Positions 32,835 through 41,018 of a DNA stretch of 64,000 nt are shown here, piece after piece. This DNA is from Prevotella denticola (lineage in GTDB: Bacteria; Bacteroidota; Bacteroidia; Bacteroidales; Bacteroidaceae): the NCBI RefSeq assembly GCF_900454835.1, contig NZ_UGTM01000002.1, positions 806,001 through 870,000 on the forward strand, in the 5' to 3' direction. The stretch's first letter is position 1. The number at the start of each line of letters is the position of its first letter. A program made the translations under genes and the position numbers. The notes below the pieces were generated by a model. It had not been told where the DNA came from. It saw only the letters and a program-made list of their open reading frames with translations, and did no database searches.

Positions 32835-32903
32835 TAGGGACAGGCACCCTCGTCTATCCGACACACGTTGGAATGTGCGGACAGACGAGGGTGCCTGTCC
32901 CTA
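32835..32903. repeat. Long inverted repeat (21-bp perfect arms) between prfA and pyrF
   Basis: Arms 32835-32855 (TAGGGACAGGCACCC...) and 32883-32903 are perfect reverse complements; inside, TCCG/CGGA extends the stem after one mismatch. No T-tract follows, so it is not a canonical intrinsic terminator. It fills the middle of the 184-base prfA-pyrF gap. Confidence 0.85.
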
Positions 32904-32964
32904 TTGATTACTTACATGGACTTTGACGTGATTCCTTCACATAATATTTCATTAAACACTCAAT

Positions 32965-33792
32965 ATGAACAGACAGCAGCTTATCCACCAGATCTTCACG
33001 AAGAAAACCTTTCTTTGCGTCGGTCTCGACACAGACATCAGCAAGATTCCTGAACATCTGAAAAACGAGACTGATCCGATCTTCGCCTTCAACAAGGCAA
33101 TCATTGATGCCACAGCCCCTTATTGCGTGGCCTATAAGCCCAACCTCGCTTTCTATGAAAGCTATGGACTGAAAGGCATGATGGCCTTTGAAAAGACCAT
33201 CCAGTATCTGCAAAACCATTACTCCACACATTTCATCATTGCTGATGCCAAGCGTGGCGACATCGGCAATACCTCGAAGATGTATGCCCGGACATTCTTC
33301 GAGGAATACGACCTCGACTCTGTCACCGTCGCCCCCTACATGGGAGAAGACAGCGTGAAACCCTTCCTCGAGTATAACGGCAAATGGGTAATACTTCTGG
33401 CACTGACCAGCAACAAAGGCAGCCACGACTTCCAGCTGACGGAAGACAAGTCCGGCGAACGGCTCTTCGAGAAAGTGTTGAAGAAATCACAGGAATGGGG
33501 AACACCCGAGAATCTGATGTATGTCGTCGGTGCCACACAGGGCAGGATGTTCGAGGATATCCGCCGAATTGCCCCAGAGCATTTTCTCTTGGTGCCAGGT
33601 GTCGGGGCACAAGGAGGAAGTCTACAGGAAGTCTGCAAATACGGGATGACAAAGGACTGCGGTCTGCTTGTCAATTCGTCCCGCGGCATCATTTATGCCG
33701 GCAAGGGAACAGACTTTGCAGAAGTTGCTGCCCGGAAGGCCAGAGAAATGCGGGAAGAAATGGCCGTTGAACTGAATCGATCCGTCAGGTGA
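32965..33792 (+). CDS. pyrF: Orotidine 5'-phosphate decarboxylase (type 2)
   Basis: 275 aa, the longer PyrF subfamily. Converts OMP to UMP in pyrimidine synthesis. Catalytic motif [18 protein letters not shown] (Lys-Asp-Lys network), N-terminal [14 protein letters not shown], and the phosphate-binding [10 protein letters not shown]. Starts ATG 32965. Separated from prfA by a long hairpin, so expression could be independent; a long gene-free stretch follows. Confidence 0.95.
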   Translation: MNRQQLIHQIFTKKTFLCVGLDTDISKIPEHLKNETDPIFAFNKAIIDATAPYCVAYKPNLAFYESYGLKGMMAFEKTIQYLQNHYSTHFIIADAKRGDIGNTSKMYARTFFEEYDLDSVTVAPYMGEDSVKPFLEYNGKWVILLALTSNKGSHDFQLTEDKSGERLFEKVLKKSQEWGTPENLMYVVGATQGRMFEDIRRIAPEHFLLVPGVGAQGGSLQEVCKYGMTKDCGLLVNSSRGIIYAGKGTDFAEVAARKAREMREEMAVELNRSVR

Positions 33793-34007
33793 ATTATGCA
33801 GTCAAGGAACTGGAAGAGGATGTGCATCCCAGACATAAGACCTTAGCAGAACAGCGAAGACTCAAGTTGAGAGCTGTAAAATATGTTTACAAAAAAGAAG
33901 TCCCTCTAATTTAGATTTCCGACTTATATGGATTTGCTTCTCACTTGTAACATACAGCAATCCAATCTGTTACAAATCAGTATGGAAAAGAGGCCTGAAT
34001 GGAGGCC

Positions 34008-34095
34008 AACTAAGCCCCAGTAAGGCCCCAACTAAGCACCACTTGGACCTCAATTAATGCCTGTTAAGGATGCAGATAAGCCCCGCTTGAAATCA
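34008..34095. repeat. 22-bp tandem direct repeat (AACTAAGCC family), locus 2
   Basis: Four diverged units start at 34008, 34030, 34052 and 34074, exactly 22 bases apart: AACTAAGCCCCAGTAAGG.., AACTAAGCACCACTTGGA.., AATTAATGCCTGTTAAGG.., AGATAAGCCCCGCTTGAA... The first two match the minus-strand reading of the locus at 12.2 kb (AACTAAGCCTTACTTGCA). Confidence 0.7.
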
Positions 34096-34140
34096 GGGAC
34101 GATTTTATCTTTACAAAAGATAAGCCGATAGAATGCAAAG

Positions 34141-34181
34141 ACAGGAGATAAGCCTTGATGTATGAAGGCTTATCTCCTGTC
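34141..34181. repeat. Strong hairpin in the pyrF-dapA gap
   Basis: ACAGGAGATAAGCCTT pairs with AAGGCTTATCTCCTGT around a 9-base loop. No T-tract on either side beyond CTTTG on the minus strand. It may end the converging pyrF and dapA transcripts. The arm contains ATAAGCC, also seen in the adjacent 22-bp repeats. Confidence 0.65.
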
Positions 34182-34296
34182 AATCTGATACCGTAGTAAA
34201 GTGAAAAAGCCACTATAAAAAGGCCGGTCTCATAACAACAGGTATGTGTCTGCATGAAACCCTTAGCAATATGCCTTGCAGCATATCGTCCCTGCT

Positions 34297-35181
34297 TCAG
34301 ATTCTCATCCCCTTCAGAATATCATTCATTTTCTGCTTCGTTTCAATACGCGTCGGAACTAAAGGAAGACGCAGAACATTCTCGATCATCCCCATGTCAT
34401 TCAGCAAAGCCTTGCAGCCTGCCGGGTTTCCATCGACAAAGAGCAGTTTATAAAGTTCCGTAAACTGATGATGTATCTTGCGCGCAGGCTCATACTCACC
34501 GTTGAATTCCAGACGGATCATACGTGAGAACTCCTTGGGAAGTGCGTTGCCGATAACCGAGATGACACCAACTGCACCGCTTGCAATCATTGGGAAGGTC
34601 AGCGCGTCGTCACCGCTGATCACCTCAAAATGTTTCGGTTTGTTCTTGATGATTTCATCCACCTGCTCAAGACAACCGGATGCTTCTTTTATGGCTACTA
34701 CATTTTCAAACGCCGAAGCAATACGGACAGTCGTCTCCGCAGTCATGTTCACCCCCGTGCGACCCGGCACATTGTACATTACAACCGGCAGCGGGCTGAC
34801 CTGTGCAATTGCCTTGAAATGCCGGAACAACCCTTCCTGGCTTGGCTTGTTGTAATAGGGACAGATGCTCAGGATTCCGTCAATACCACTCCAGTCCGTG
34901 GCTTTGATTTCGTCTACGACGGCCTCAGTATTGTTTCCACCACAATACTTCAGAATCGGTACACGTCCATTGACCAATCGTTTTATCACGGCAGTCAGCT
35001 CGTTTTTTTCAGCCTGCGTCAGGCAGGGAGCCTCACCTGTCGTAGCAAGGATACAGAAGAAATCGGCACCATTGTCCAGCTGATATTCAACCAGTCTTAC
35101 AAGTGCATCATAATCTATACTGCCATCTTCCTTGAATGGAGTTATCAATGCTATACCTAAACCATGAAAAACATTCTGCAT
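34297..35181 (-). CDS. dapA: 4-hydroxy-tetrahydrodipicolinate synthase
   Basis: 294 aa. Condenses pyruvate and aspartate semialdehyde in the lysine/diaminopimelate pathway. Class I aldolase barrel: GLGIALITPFKEDGSID start, TTGEAPCL, the catalytic Tyr in YNVPGRTGVNM, and the Schiff-base Lys in VVAIKEASG. GDDALTFP follows as usual. Transcribed alone on the minus strand with about 200 bases upstream to the transporter gene. Confidence 0.97.
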   Translation of the reverse strand: MQNVFHGLGIALITPFKEDGSIDYDALVRLVEYQLDNGADFFCILATTGEAPCLTQAEKNELTAVIKRLVNGRVPILKYCGGNNTEAVVDEIKATDWSGIDGILSICPYYNKPSQEGLFRHFKAIAQVSPLPVVMYNVPGRTGVNMTAETTVRIASAFENVVAIKEASGCLEQVDEIIKNKPKHFEVISGDDALTFPMIASGAVGVISVIGNALPKEFSRMIRLEFNGEYEPARKIHHQFTELYKLLFVDGNPAGCKALLNDMGMIENVLRLPLVPTRIETKQKMNDILKGMRI

Positions 35182-35383
35182 AGTAATTTATCGTCTTTAA
35201 AAGACGCACAGTAAAGACTCCCCGGGGAGCAAATGCGCAGTCCTGTTCGTATTCTGACACCCAGAGAGCGTCTGTCAATATCGTTGCAAATATAGCAAAT
35301 TATTGCCAATCATCAAAGACTTTTGTACTTTATCTTCAAGGGCAGGGGGACAACCGGTCCAACCCGGCTCACAGCCTGTCACA

Positions 35384-36310
35384 TTAGTATGATCCTATCC
35401 AAAGGCATATCATTCCAAGAAGAACGAAACACAGGTCGATTGCCTTTGCCTTCAGGTTCTTTTCCCTGAACAGCAATGCACCGCAAAGGAAAGAGACAAT
35501 TACTGACCCTCGGCGTACCATCGATACGATGGAAATCATCGCACCAGGCATTGACAGTGCATAGAAGTAGGCGAAATCTGCCATCGAAAGGAAAAGGGAA
35601 ATGAGGAGAACTGACCATTTCCACTTGAAAGGTGTATGAGCCGCCTTGCTGCCATGCCTTCTCACCTTATATATTATGAATACCGCTGCCATCATCAGGC
35701 ATTGATAGATGTTGTACCAGCTTTGCGCCATCATGCGGTCAAGTCCTACTCCGCCGTTCTCAGGACTTGCCATCAGATACTTGTCGAGCAGACCGCTGCA
35801 CGTTCCCGTCAATGCTGCCAGCACAAGGAAGCATATCCACTTGTTGTGGCTGAAGTCAATGCCTTCTTTCCGGCCGCTTCGCGCAAGCAGGAACAAAGAA
35901 ACCACTGCAAGAACGACACCGGCCCACTGCCAGCCGTTCAGCCGTTCTCCAAATACGGCCATTGCTCCCACAAGCGTCATCACCGGACGTGTGGCATTGA
36001 CGGGACCGACAATCGTCAAGGGGAGATGTGCTATGGCGAAATAGCCGAATACCCATGACAGCAGAACAATCATGCTCTTCAGCAGGATCCAACGGTGCAT
36101 CTCCCAGCCGCCGGACCCGACATGGAAGATACTGCCATCAAGCACACGAGTGTCCTGTGACAGCAGAATCAACGGCAGAAATATAGCCGAACAAAAGAGG
36201 GTGTTGAGAAACAGCACGGGTATGACATCGTTCCCACGCAGAGAGTACTTCTTCGATGTGTCATAGAATCCCAGCAGAGCTGCCGAGACAAAAGCCAGTA
36301 AAACCCACAT
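35384..36310 (-). CDS. EamA/DMT family transporter
   Basis: 308 aa with about ten hydrophobic helices in two EamA repeats (MWVLLAFVSAALLGFYDTSK at the start; VVLAVVSLFLLAR at the end of the first half; ISIVSMVRRGSVIVSFLCGALLF in the second). An inner-membrane exporter or permease of the drug/metabolite transporter superfamily; the solute is unknown. Starts 12 bases after truA on the same strand, so cotranscribed with it. Confidence 0.9.
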   Translation of the reverse strand: MWVLLAFVSAALLGFYDTSKKYSLRGNDVIPVLFLNTLFCSAIFLPLILLSQDTRVLDGSIFHVGSGGWEMHRWILLKSMIVLLSWVFGYFAIAHLPLTIVGPVNATRPVMTLVGAMAVFGERLNGWQWAGVVLAVVSLFLLARSGRKEGIDFSHNKWICFLVLAALTGTCSGLLDKYLMASPENGGVGLDRMMAQSWYNIYQCLMMAAVFIIYKVRRHGSKAAHTPFKWKWSVLLISLFLSMADFAYFYALSMPGAMISIVSMVRRGSVIVSFLCGALLFREKNLKAKAIDLCFVLLGMICLWIGSY

Positions 36311-36322
36311 GAAAGCGTTGTT

Positions 36323-37090
36323 TTAGTATTTTATATCCCAAAGGAAGAGTGCATTTCCGGGCATACTTTCGCCGGCATCACTTCTTGTTCCTCCGTCTAC
36401 AATCTGCCTGAAGTCAGCCAGAGACAATCGCCCTCTCCCTACATCGACCAGAGTCCCGACAACCGCACGCACCATATTGCGAAGAAAACGGTTGGCAGTA
36501 ATCACAAAACACCAGTTGGCGATTGTACTCCCCGAGGACAAGGAAAGCCCGTCCCCGGAAGGTATCCAACGTGCTTCCGTCAAATTACAAAAGGTGGTTT
36601 TTACGTCTGCACCAGCCTTGCAGAAACATTTGAAGTCCTTCTCCCCTATCAGATAAGAAGCAGCCTCATTCATCTTGTCGAAGTCAAGCGGGTAATGTAT
36701 CTCACATGAGTACCGGCGCGAAAAGGGTTGTTTTCCGGTATGGATATAATAGTGGTAGGTTCTTGATACAGCTGAGAAACGAGCATGAAGATCCGCACTG
36801 ACGGCCTTGATTCTGCTCACAGAGACATCACGAGGCAGCAGACGGTTCATCTTGTAAACAAGCTGTTCGCTGTCGAACGGCTGTGCCGTATCGAAATGTG
36901 CCACCATCATCCGTCCATGCACACCGGCATCCGTACGGCCGGCGCCTGTTACGGTGATTGTCTCTTTCAGCAGGATAGACAACGAGCGTTCAAGGACTTC
37001 CTGTACAGAAATACCGTTCGGCTGGATCTGCCAGCCATGGTACGCCGTCCCGTCGTATGACAGGGTGATAAAGTATCGTTGCATAATCAT
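36323..37090 (-). CDS. truA: tRNA pseudouridine(38-40) synthase
   Basis: 255 aa from ATG 37090 (MIMQRYFITLSYDGTAYHGW); ATG 37084 is equally possible. Makes pseudouridine in the anticodon arm. The catalytic Asp is in GAGRTDAGVHG; also RFLRNMVRAVVGTLVDVGRG near the C-terminus. TAAATTTG on the minus strand ends three bases before ATG 37090, so translation probably starts at or next to the 5' end of the mRNA. The comEC gene ends 18 bases upstream, so it may also be read from that transcript. Confidence 0.94.
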   Translation of the reverse strand: MIMQRYFITLSYDGTAYHGWQIQPNGISVQEVLERSLSILLKETITVTGAGRTDAGVHGRMMVAHFDTAQPFDSEQLVYKMNRLLPRDVSVSRIKAVSADLHARFSAVSRTYHYYIHTGKQPFSRRYSCEIHYPLDFDKMNEAASYLIGEKDFKCFCKAGADVKTTFCNLTEARWIPSGDGLSLSSGSTIANWCFVITANRFLRNMVRAVVGTLVDVGRGRLSLADFRQIVDGGTRSDAGESMPGNALFLWDIKY

Positions 37091-37108
37091 GTGCAAATTT
37101 ACGAAAAA

Positions 37109-38653
37109 TTACCTGAAATCTGTCTTTCCGGCAAGAAAACTCCATAACAACCACACACCCATCAGCATGGCATAATATACAGCCAGCTGGAAGAGAGTAA
37201 CGTGCAGGTTTCCGATACTTGCCCAGGGAAAAGATGCAAGCCAGTGAAGTGCCGTGTCCTGACAGTAGACCAGTTGTCCGGCCATTTGACCGAAAAAGGA
37301 TGAAAGAACCGGAAAAGGAGAGAGGATCAGCATGAAGACGGATGACCAGATAATCATCATCGTCCCTGGTACAGCGATGAGGCTGCCGGGGATGAAAACC
37401 GTAGAGAAACGGCAGAAATAAAAAGCTATCAGCGGGGCTGTCCCCAACTGTGCGGCAACCGATACCGCCGTCATCCCCCATAACCACCTGCCTGCGGCAC
37501 AATGCTTCAGATACCGGGAAGACAGAGTCTGATACAGGAGCGGATAGAACAGCAGTATCGACCACACGGAAACGAAAGACAGCTGGAAGCCAATATCGAA
37601 AAGGCTGAGAGGATTGCAGAAAAGCATAATGACCGCTGTCAGAGCCAGCGTATTCACCGAAAGCCGGTCTCTGTTCAGAAGACTGACAAACGAATAGATT
37701 GACAACATCATAGCAGAACGGACCACAGAGGAAGACATTCCGACCAATACGACATAACTCCACACTGCAAAGAGCACGGTTAGCTCACTGATTCCTTTCC
37801 GCCGAAGTCCCGGCAGCAAGCGTTCAACCCGCCCCAGCAGAAGCATCAGCAGCCCATAGACAACCGTCAGATGCAGTCCAGACAAGGCAAGCACATGACT
37901 TGCACCGGTGATGGAATAATCCTCCTTCAGCTCTTTGCCAAGCAGGTGCCTGTCACCCAGCGTCATGGCGGTCACAACAGCCAGGGCGTCCCCCTCAAGA
38001 TTGTCAGTCAACTTCTTCATGAGTTTCTGCCTGCATATAGCAGCCGTCAGGAGCGACCTCTGGAAAAAACTCATTGGATGAAGATTCACCTTTTTCTTCC
38101 GCCATTGGTCAGGGCAGATGAATGTTTCCGCAGAAAAACCGTGCAGTCTCAACCATCGGGCATAATCGAATGTCGCATACGAAAAGTTCATAGGCTTCTC
38201 CAGATAAGCCATGGCCTCTATGCCATCACCCGTGTGCAGGGACCGGTAACGATTCGTCAATGTGTCACGAAGGAAGGAGGCTTTGACCTTCAGCAGGCCG
38301 TTTCTCCTTATAACCATCAGATCCGTCTGAACAACTTTTCCATGGATAACCGGCTCGGAAAGAAGAACTGCATTGAATCCGGCAATACGTTCCGGCAGTT
38401 TCACCTGCATAGACAGCTGCCGATCAGCTACCAATGCAGCTCCCGTCATAAAGACTGCAACGAGCAGCAGCAGACTTTGGATGTACTTCCGATGCCGCAT
38501 GACAGATGCCGCAATGACCATACCGACGGCCATCGCCCACCACCACACCGGTCCGACCTTATCCACGACTGCATCGCCCACGGCAATACCCAGCGACAGA
38601 GGTACAAGCAGCTTTACTGCGGGATACATCAGCAGGTCCATTTTCCGTTTCAT
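37109..38653 (-). CDS. comEC: ComEC/Rec2 family competence protein, without MBL domain
   Basis: 514 aa. Inner-membrane channel that takes up single-stranded DNA in natural transformation. Several N-terminal helices, then a soluble DUF4131-like segment (~90-210), then the competence core with GDRHLLGKELKEDYSITGASHVLALSGLHLTVV, the signature of the family, and many C-terminal helices (SVWSILLFYPLLY, FCRFSTVFIPGSLIAVPG). The C-terminal metallo-beta-lactamase domain present in Gram-positive ComEC is missing. Whether the cell is competent is not shown here. No other com gene is in the window. Confidence 0.9.
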   Translation of the reverse strand: MKRKMDLLMYPAVKLLVPLSLGIAVGDAVVDKVGPVWWWAMAVGMVIAASVMRHRKYIQSLLLLVAVFMTGAALVADRQLSMQVKLPERIAGFNAVLLSEPVIHGKVVQTDLMVIRRNGLLKVKASFLRDTLTNRYRSLHTGDGIEAMAYLEKPMNFSYATFDYARWLRLHGFSAETFICPDQWRKKKVNLHPMSFFQRSLLTAAICRQKLMKKLTDNLEGDALAVVTAMTLGDRHLLGKELKEDYSITGASHVLALSGLHLTVVYGLLMLLLGRVERLLPGLRRKGISELTVLFAVWSYVVLVGMSSSVVRSAMMLSIYSFVSLLNRDRLSVNTLALTAVIMLFCNPLSLFDIGFQLSFVSVWSILLFYPLLYQTLSSRYLKHCAAGRWLWGMTAVSVAAQLGTAPLIAFYFCRFSTVFIPGSLIAVPGTMMIIWSSVFMLILSPFPVLSSFFGQMAGQLVYCQDTALHWLASFPWASIGNLHVTLFQLAVYYAMLMGVWLLWSFLAGKTDFR

Positions 38654-38726
38654 AGCATCATGCTTTCACGTACCAGCTGCAAAAGTAATAAAAAGAAACG
38701 AAACGGCAAGGATAACTCTCCTAATC

Positions 38727-38757
38727 TTGCAGGAACAGCAGATTATAAGTATCTTTG
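38727..38757 (+). promoter_or_regulatory. Promoter giving a probably leaderless EFR1 mRNA
   Basis: TTG at 38727-38729, 20 bases, TATCTTTG at 38750-38757; the ATG follows at 38762, four bases after the box, where transcription is expected to begin. Confidence 0.75.
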
Positions 38758-38761
38758 CCGC

Positions 38762-39601
38762 ATGATATTCTACTTTTCAGGTACAGGCAACAGCCAATGG
38801 GCTGCAAAGATGCTGGCAGCAGAAACCGGCGACACACTTGTCTCCATTCCGGATGTACTCGAAAGCGAATGCTGCTTCGACTTAAAAAGCGACGAACACG
38901 TAGGCTTCATCTTTCCGATACACGGCTGGAGAGTACCCCGCATCATAAGGGAATTCCTGGACAGGCTATCGTTCAGGACGGCAGAAGACGGTACCGGCTG
39001 CACCAGACATTATTGCTTCTGTCTTGTCACAGCCGGGGACTCCATCGGTAAAGCCATGGAGTGTTTCCAGCGGCAACTCATATCCATACCGGCCGGACGG
39101 TCACTGACGTTAGAAGCAGTAGGTTCCCTGGTCATGCCAGAGTCGTATGTCGGTCTGCCCAGCATGGATGTAGATACAAAAGAAAGGGAATCCATCAAGA
39201 AAAAGACGGCGGCAAAAGAGTTGAAGCAGTTTTCCCAAGCTATCAGAGGGCATCTTTGCAGCATGAAAGGGAAACCATGGGGATGGGAAAGGCTGAAACG
39301 AGGCCCGATACCCTCTTTCTTTTCAGGTCCGGTCGGAGAGTTCTTCGAACGTTTCCTTATCACCGACACTCCCTTTCATGTGGACAGCAGCCGGTGTGTC
39401 AGATGCGGAATCTGTGCCAACGTCTGTCCCGTAACCGACATAAAAGGAGGATTGGGCTGTGAGCCGGAGTGGATGCACAACGGTAAATGTCTTACCTGCT
39501 TCTCCTGCTACCATCACTGTCCACACCATGCCATCGAATACGGAAAACGCACGAAGAAAAAAGGACAATACTTCTATAACAGGAACAAGCTATACCCCTG
39601 A
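38762..39601 (+). CDS. EFR1 family ferredoxin-flavodoxin protein
   Basis: 279 aa. N-terminal flavodoxin-like domain starting MIFYFSGTGNSQWAAKMLA (FMN phosphate loop SGTGNS) and C-terminal pair of 4Fe-4S sites: CVRCGICANVCPV and CLTCFSCYHHCPHHAI. EFRR-type internal region between. Proteins of this type move electrons in anaerobes; partner unknown. I chose ATG 38762 as it gives the exact flavodoxin start and lies just after a promoter; the frame is open far upstream only by chance, antisense to comEC. Monocistronic. Confidence 0.92.
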   Translation: MIFYFSGTGNSQWAAKMLAAETGDTLVSIPDVLESECCFDLKSDEHVGFIFPIHGWRVPRIIREFLDRLSFRTAEDGTGCTRHYCFCLVTAGDSIGKAMECFQRQLISIPAGRSLTLEAVGSLVMPESYVGLPSMDVDTKERESIKKKTAAKELKQFSQAIRGHLCSMKGKPWGWERLKRGPIPSFFSGPVGEFFERFLITDTPFHVDSSRCVRCGICANVCPVTDIKGGLGCEPEWMHNGKCLTCFSCYHHCPHHAIEYGKRTKKKGQYFYNRNKLYP

Positions 39602-39693
39602 CACCCCTCCCGCCATCATGAGGTCTGCCGTACAGGCATAAAAAAACTGTAGACAATATGCCTACAGCTTCTTTTATTTTATCTCTATCGAAA

Positions 39694-39852
39694 TCAATTC
39701 TTAAAGAAATCCTTGACGGCCTCATTGGGAACCATCTGCTCATCGAAAATATAAGCACCGGTCTTGGGGCTTCTTACCATCTTGATAACCTTTGAATATG
39801 CGCGACCATCCGATGAACCTTCATGGAGGGTAGCGACCGCTTTCTTTGCCAT
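39694..39852 (-). CDS. DUF4295 small protein
   Basis: 52 aa: starts MAKKAVATLHEGSSDGRAYS and ends EAVKDFFKN. Matches the Bacteroidota DUF4295 family, which is nearly always encoded directly after rpmG, as here (45 bases). Basic and small, so an association with the ribosome is plausible, but this is inference from its neighbours. Last gene of rpmB-rpmG-DUF4295. Confidence 0.9.
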   Translation of the reverse strand: MAKKAVATLHEGSSDGRAYSKVIKMVRSPKTGAYIFDEQMVPNEAVKDFFKN

Positions 39853-39897
39853 GGTCTGTCTTTTTTAACTATTAACTATACTCTTTTGTGAGCGAGC

Positions 39898-40086
39898 TTA
39901 CTTGATCTCCTTGTGAAGAGTCATCTTCTTGAGAACAGGATTGTACTTCATGAGCTCAAGACGCTCAGGAGTATTCTTACGATTCTTTGTAGTCACGTAA
40001 CGGCTTGTACCAGCCAGTCCGCTGTTCTTCATCTCGGTACATTCCAAGATAACCTGGACTCTGTTTCCTTTAGCTTTCTTTGCCAT
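39898..40086 (-). CDS. rpmG: 50S ribosomal protein L33
   Basis: 62 aa: [20 protein letters not shown], then [23 protein letters not shown], the L33 signature. The zinc-ribbon Cys pairs of C+ type L33 are absent (one Cys only), so this is a C- type. Lies five bases after rpmB. Confidence 0.97.
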   Translation of the reverse strand: MAKKAKGNRVQVILECTEMKNSGLAGTSRYVTTKNRKNTPERLELMKYNPVLKKMTLHKEIK

Positions 40087-40091
40087 GATAT

Positions 40092-40355
40092 TTAGTCTCC
40101 TATTACCTTAATGTCCTTCCAGTCAACATAGCCCTTGGAAACAGCCTGCTTGAGCGCTGCATCAAGACCCATCTTATTAATAAGACGAAGACCAGCAGCA
40201 CTGATCTTCAGCTCAATCCAGCAGCCCTCTTCTACGTAGTAGAATTTTTTGCTGAAGAGGTTTACATCAAAGCTTCTCTTTGTGCGGTGCTTTGAGTGAG
40301 ACACATTACAACCGATCTGTGCCTTCTTTCCTGTGATTTGACAAATCTTAGACAT
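40092..40355 (-). CDS. rpmB: 50S ribosomal protein L28
   Basis: 87 aa from ATG 40355 ([20 protein letters not shown]). L28 features: [22 protein letters not shown] and [13 protein letters not shown]. The frame is open to 40409 but the family begins at MSKIC. An exact TTG-19-TAATTTTG promoter lies about 50 bases upstream, making this the first gene of the ribosomal protein operon. Confidence 0.97.
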   Translation of the reverse strand: MSKICQITGKKAQIGCNVSHSKHRTKRSFDVNLFSKKFYYVEEGCWIELKISAAGLRLINKMGLDAALKQAVSKGYVDWKDIKVIGD

Positions 40356-40406
40356 TTCTATCTTTGTTTTGTGATTCGTTAATTGATACCTATTCCAAAC
40401 AGGGTG

Positions 40407-40436
40407 CAAAATTACAAAAAGATTTCAAATAGACAA
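40407..40436 (-). promoter_or_regulatory. Promoter of rpmB-rpmG-DUF4295
   Basis: Minus strand TTG (40436-40434), 19 bases, TAATTTTG (40414-40407). Confidence 0.8.
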
Positions 40437-40480
40437 AACTTTCTCTATGATAATTGCTTATTTTAATCTTTTTTGCAGGT

Positions 40481-40984
40481 TCATTCTGATTTTATGTCCA
40501 TGTCTTTCAGGAAATCAAGCATCAGTCGGATGGCTTTGTTGGTGGCAATGGCGAGGTTGATGTCCCGGCCGAAGTCCTCGGTCAGTTTGAATGTCCTCAC
40601 CTCTTCCCTGTTGCCGTAAGCCAGCCAGATTGTGCCGACGGGAGCCTCTTTTGTTCCGCCGCCGGGACCGGCATAACCTGTCGAGGCGATGGCGAAATCC
40701 ACGCCGATGGCATTGAGGGTGCCAAGGACCATCTCGCGTGCGACTTCTTCGGAAACGGCTGTCTGCTCCTCGAGCACTTCGCTGGATACGCCGAGAAGTT
40801 TCACCTTTACCTCATCGGTATAGGCGACAATACCGCCCTTATAATAATCGGAAGAGCCCGGAATGGCGATGATCGCCTCGCTGATGCGTCCTCCCGTACA
40901 GCTTTCGGCTGTACCGATTGTCAGTCCTGAGGCATAGAGGATGTCGCCTATCTGGCGGGATATAATCTTACTTTCAAAATCCAT
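40481..40984 (-). CDS. CinA C-terminal domain protein (nicotinamide-nucleotide amidohydrolase type)
   Basis: 167 aa, stand-alone CinA C-domain as in E. coli PncC/YgaD. Deamidates NMN to nicotinate mononucleotide in pyridine nucleotide salvage. Motifs TIGTAESCTGGRISEAI, GSSDYYKGGIVAYTDEVK, TAVSEEVAREM and AIASTGYAGPGGGT are complete. Starts 34 bases downstream of tsaD on the same strand. Confidence 0.94.
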   Translation of the reverse strand: MDFESKIISRQIGDILYASGLTIGTAESCTGGRISEAIIAIPGSSDYYKGGIVAYTDEVKVKLLGVSSEVLEEQTAVSEEVAREMVLGTLNAIGVDFAIASTGYAGPGGGTKEAPVGTIWLAYGNREEVRTFKLTEDFGRDINLAIATNKAIRLMLDFLKDMDIKSE

Positions 40985-41018
40985 AATTCAATTTTTATAA
41001 AGGAGTGACTGTATGTTG

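Larger units (their letters stand above)
33793..34296. other. Gap between converging pyrF and dapA
   Basis: 504 bases with no credible gene (a 63-codon minus frame at 34064-34255 runs through the repeats). Contains the second 22-bp repeat locus at 34008-34095 and a 16-bp-stem hairpin at 34141-34181. Confidence 0.6.

Noticed and set aside
37871-38761. N-terminal extension of the EFR1 frame
   Set aside because: Antisense to comEC, and the flavodoxin domain starts exactly at ATG 38762.
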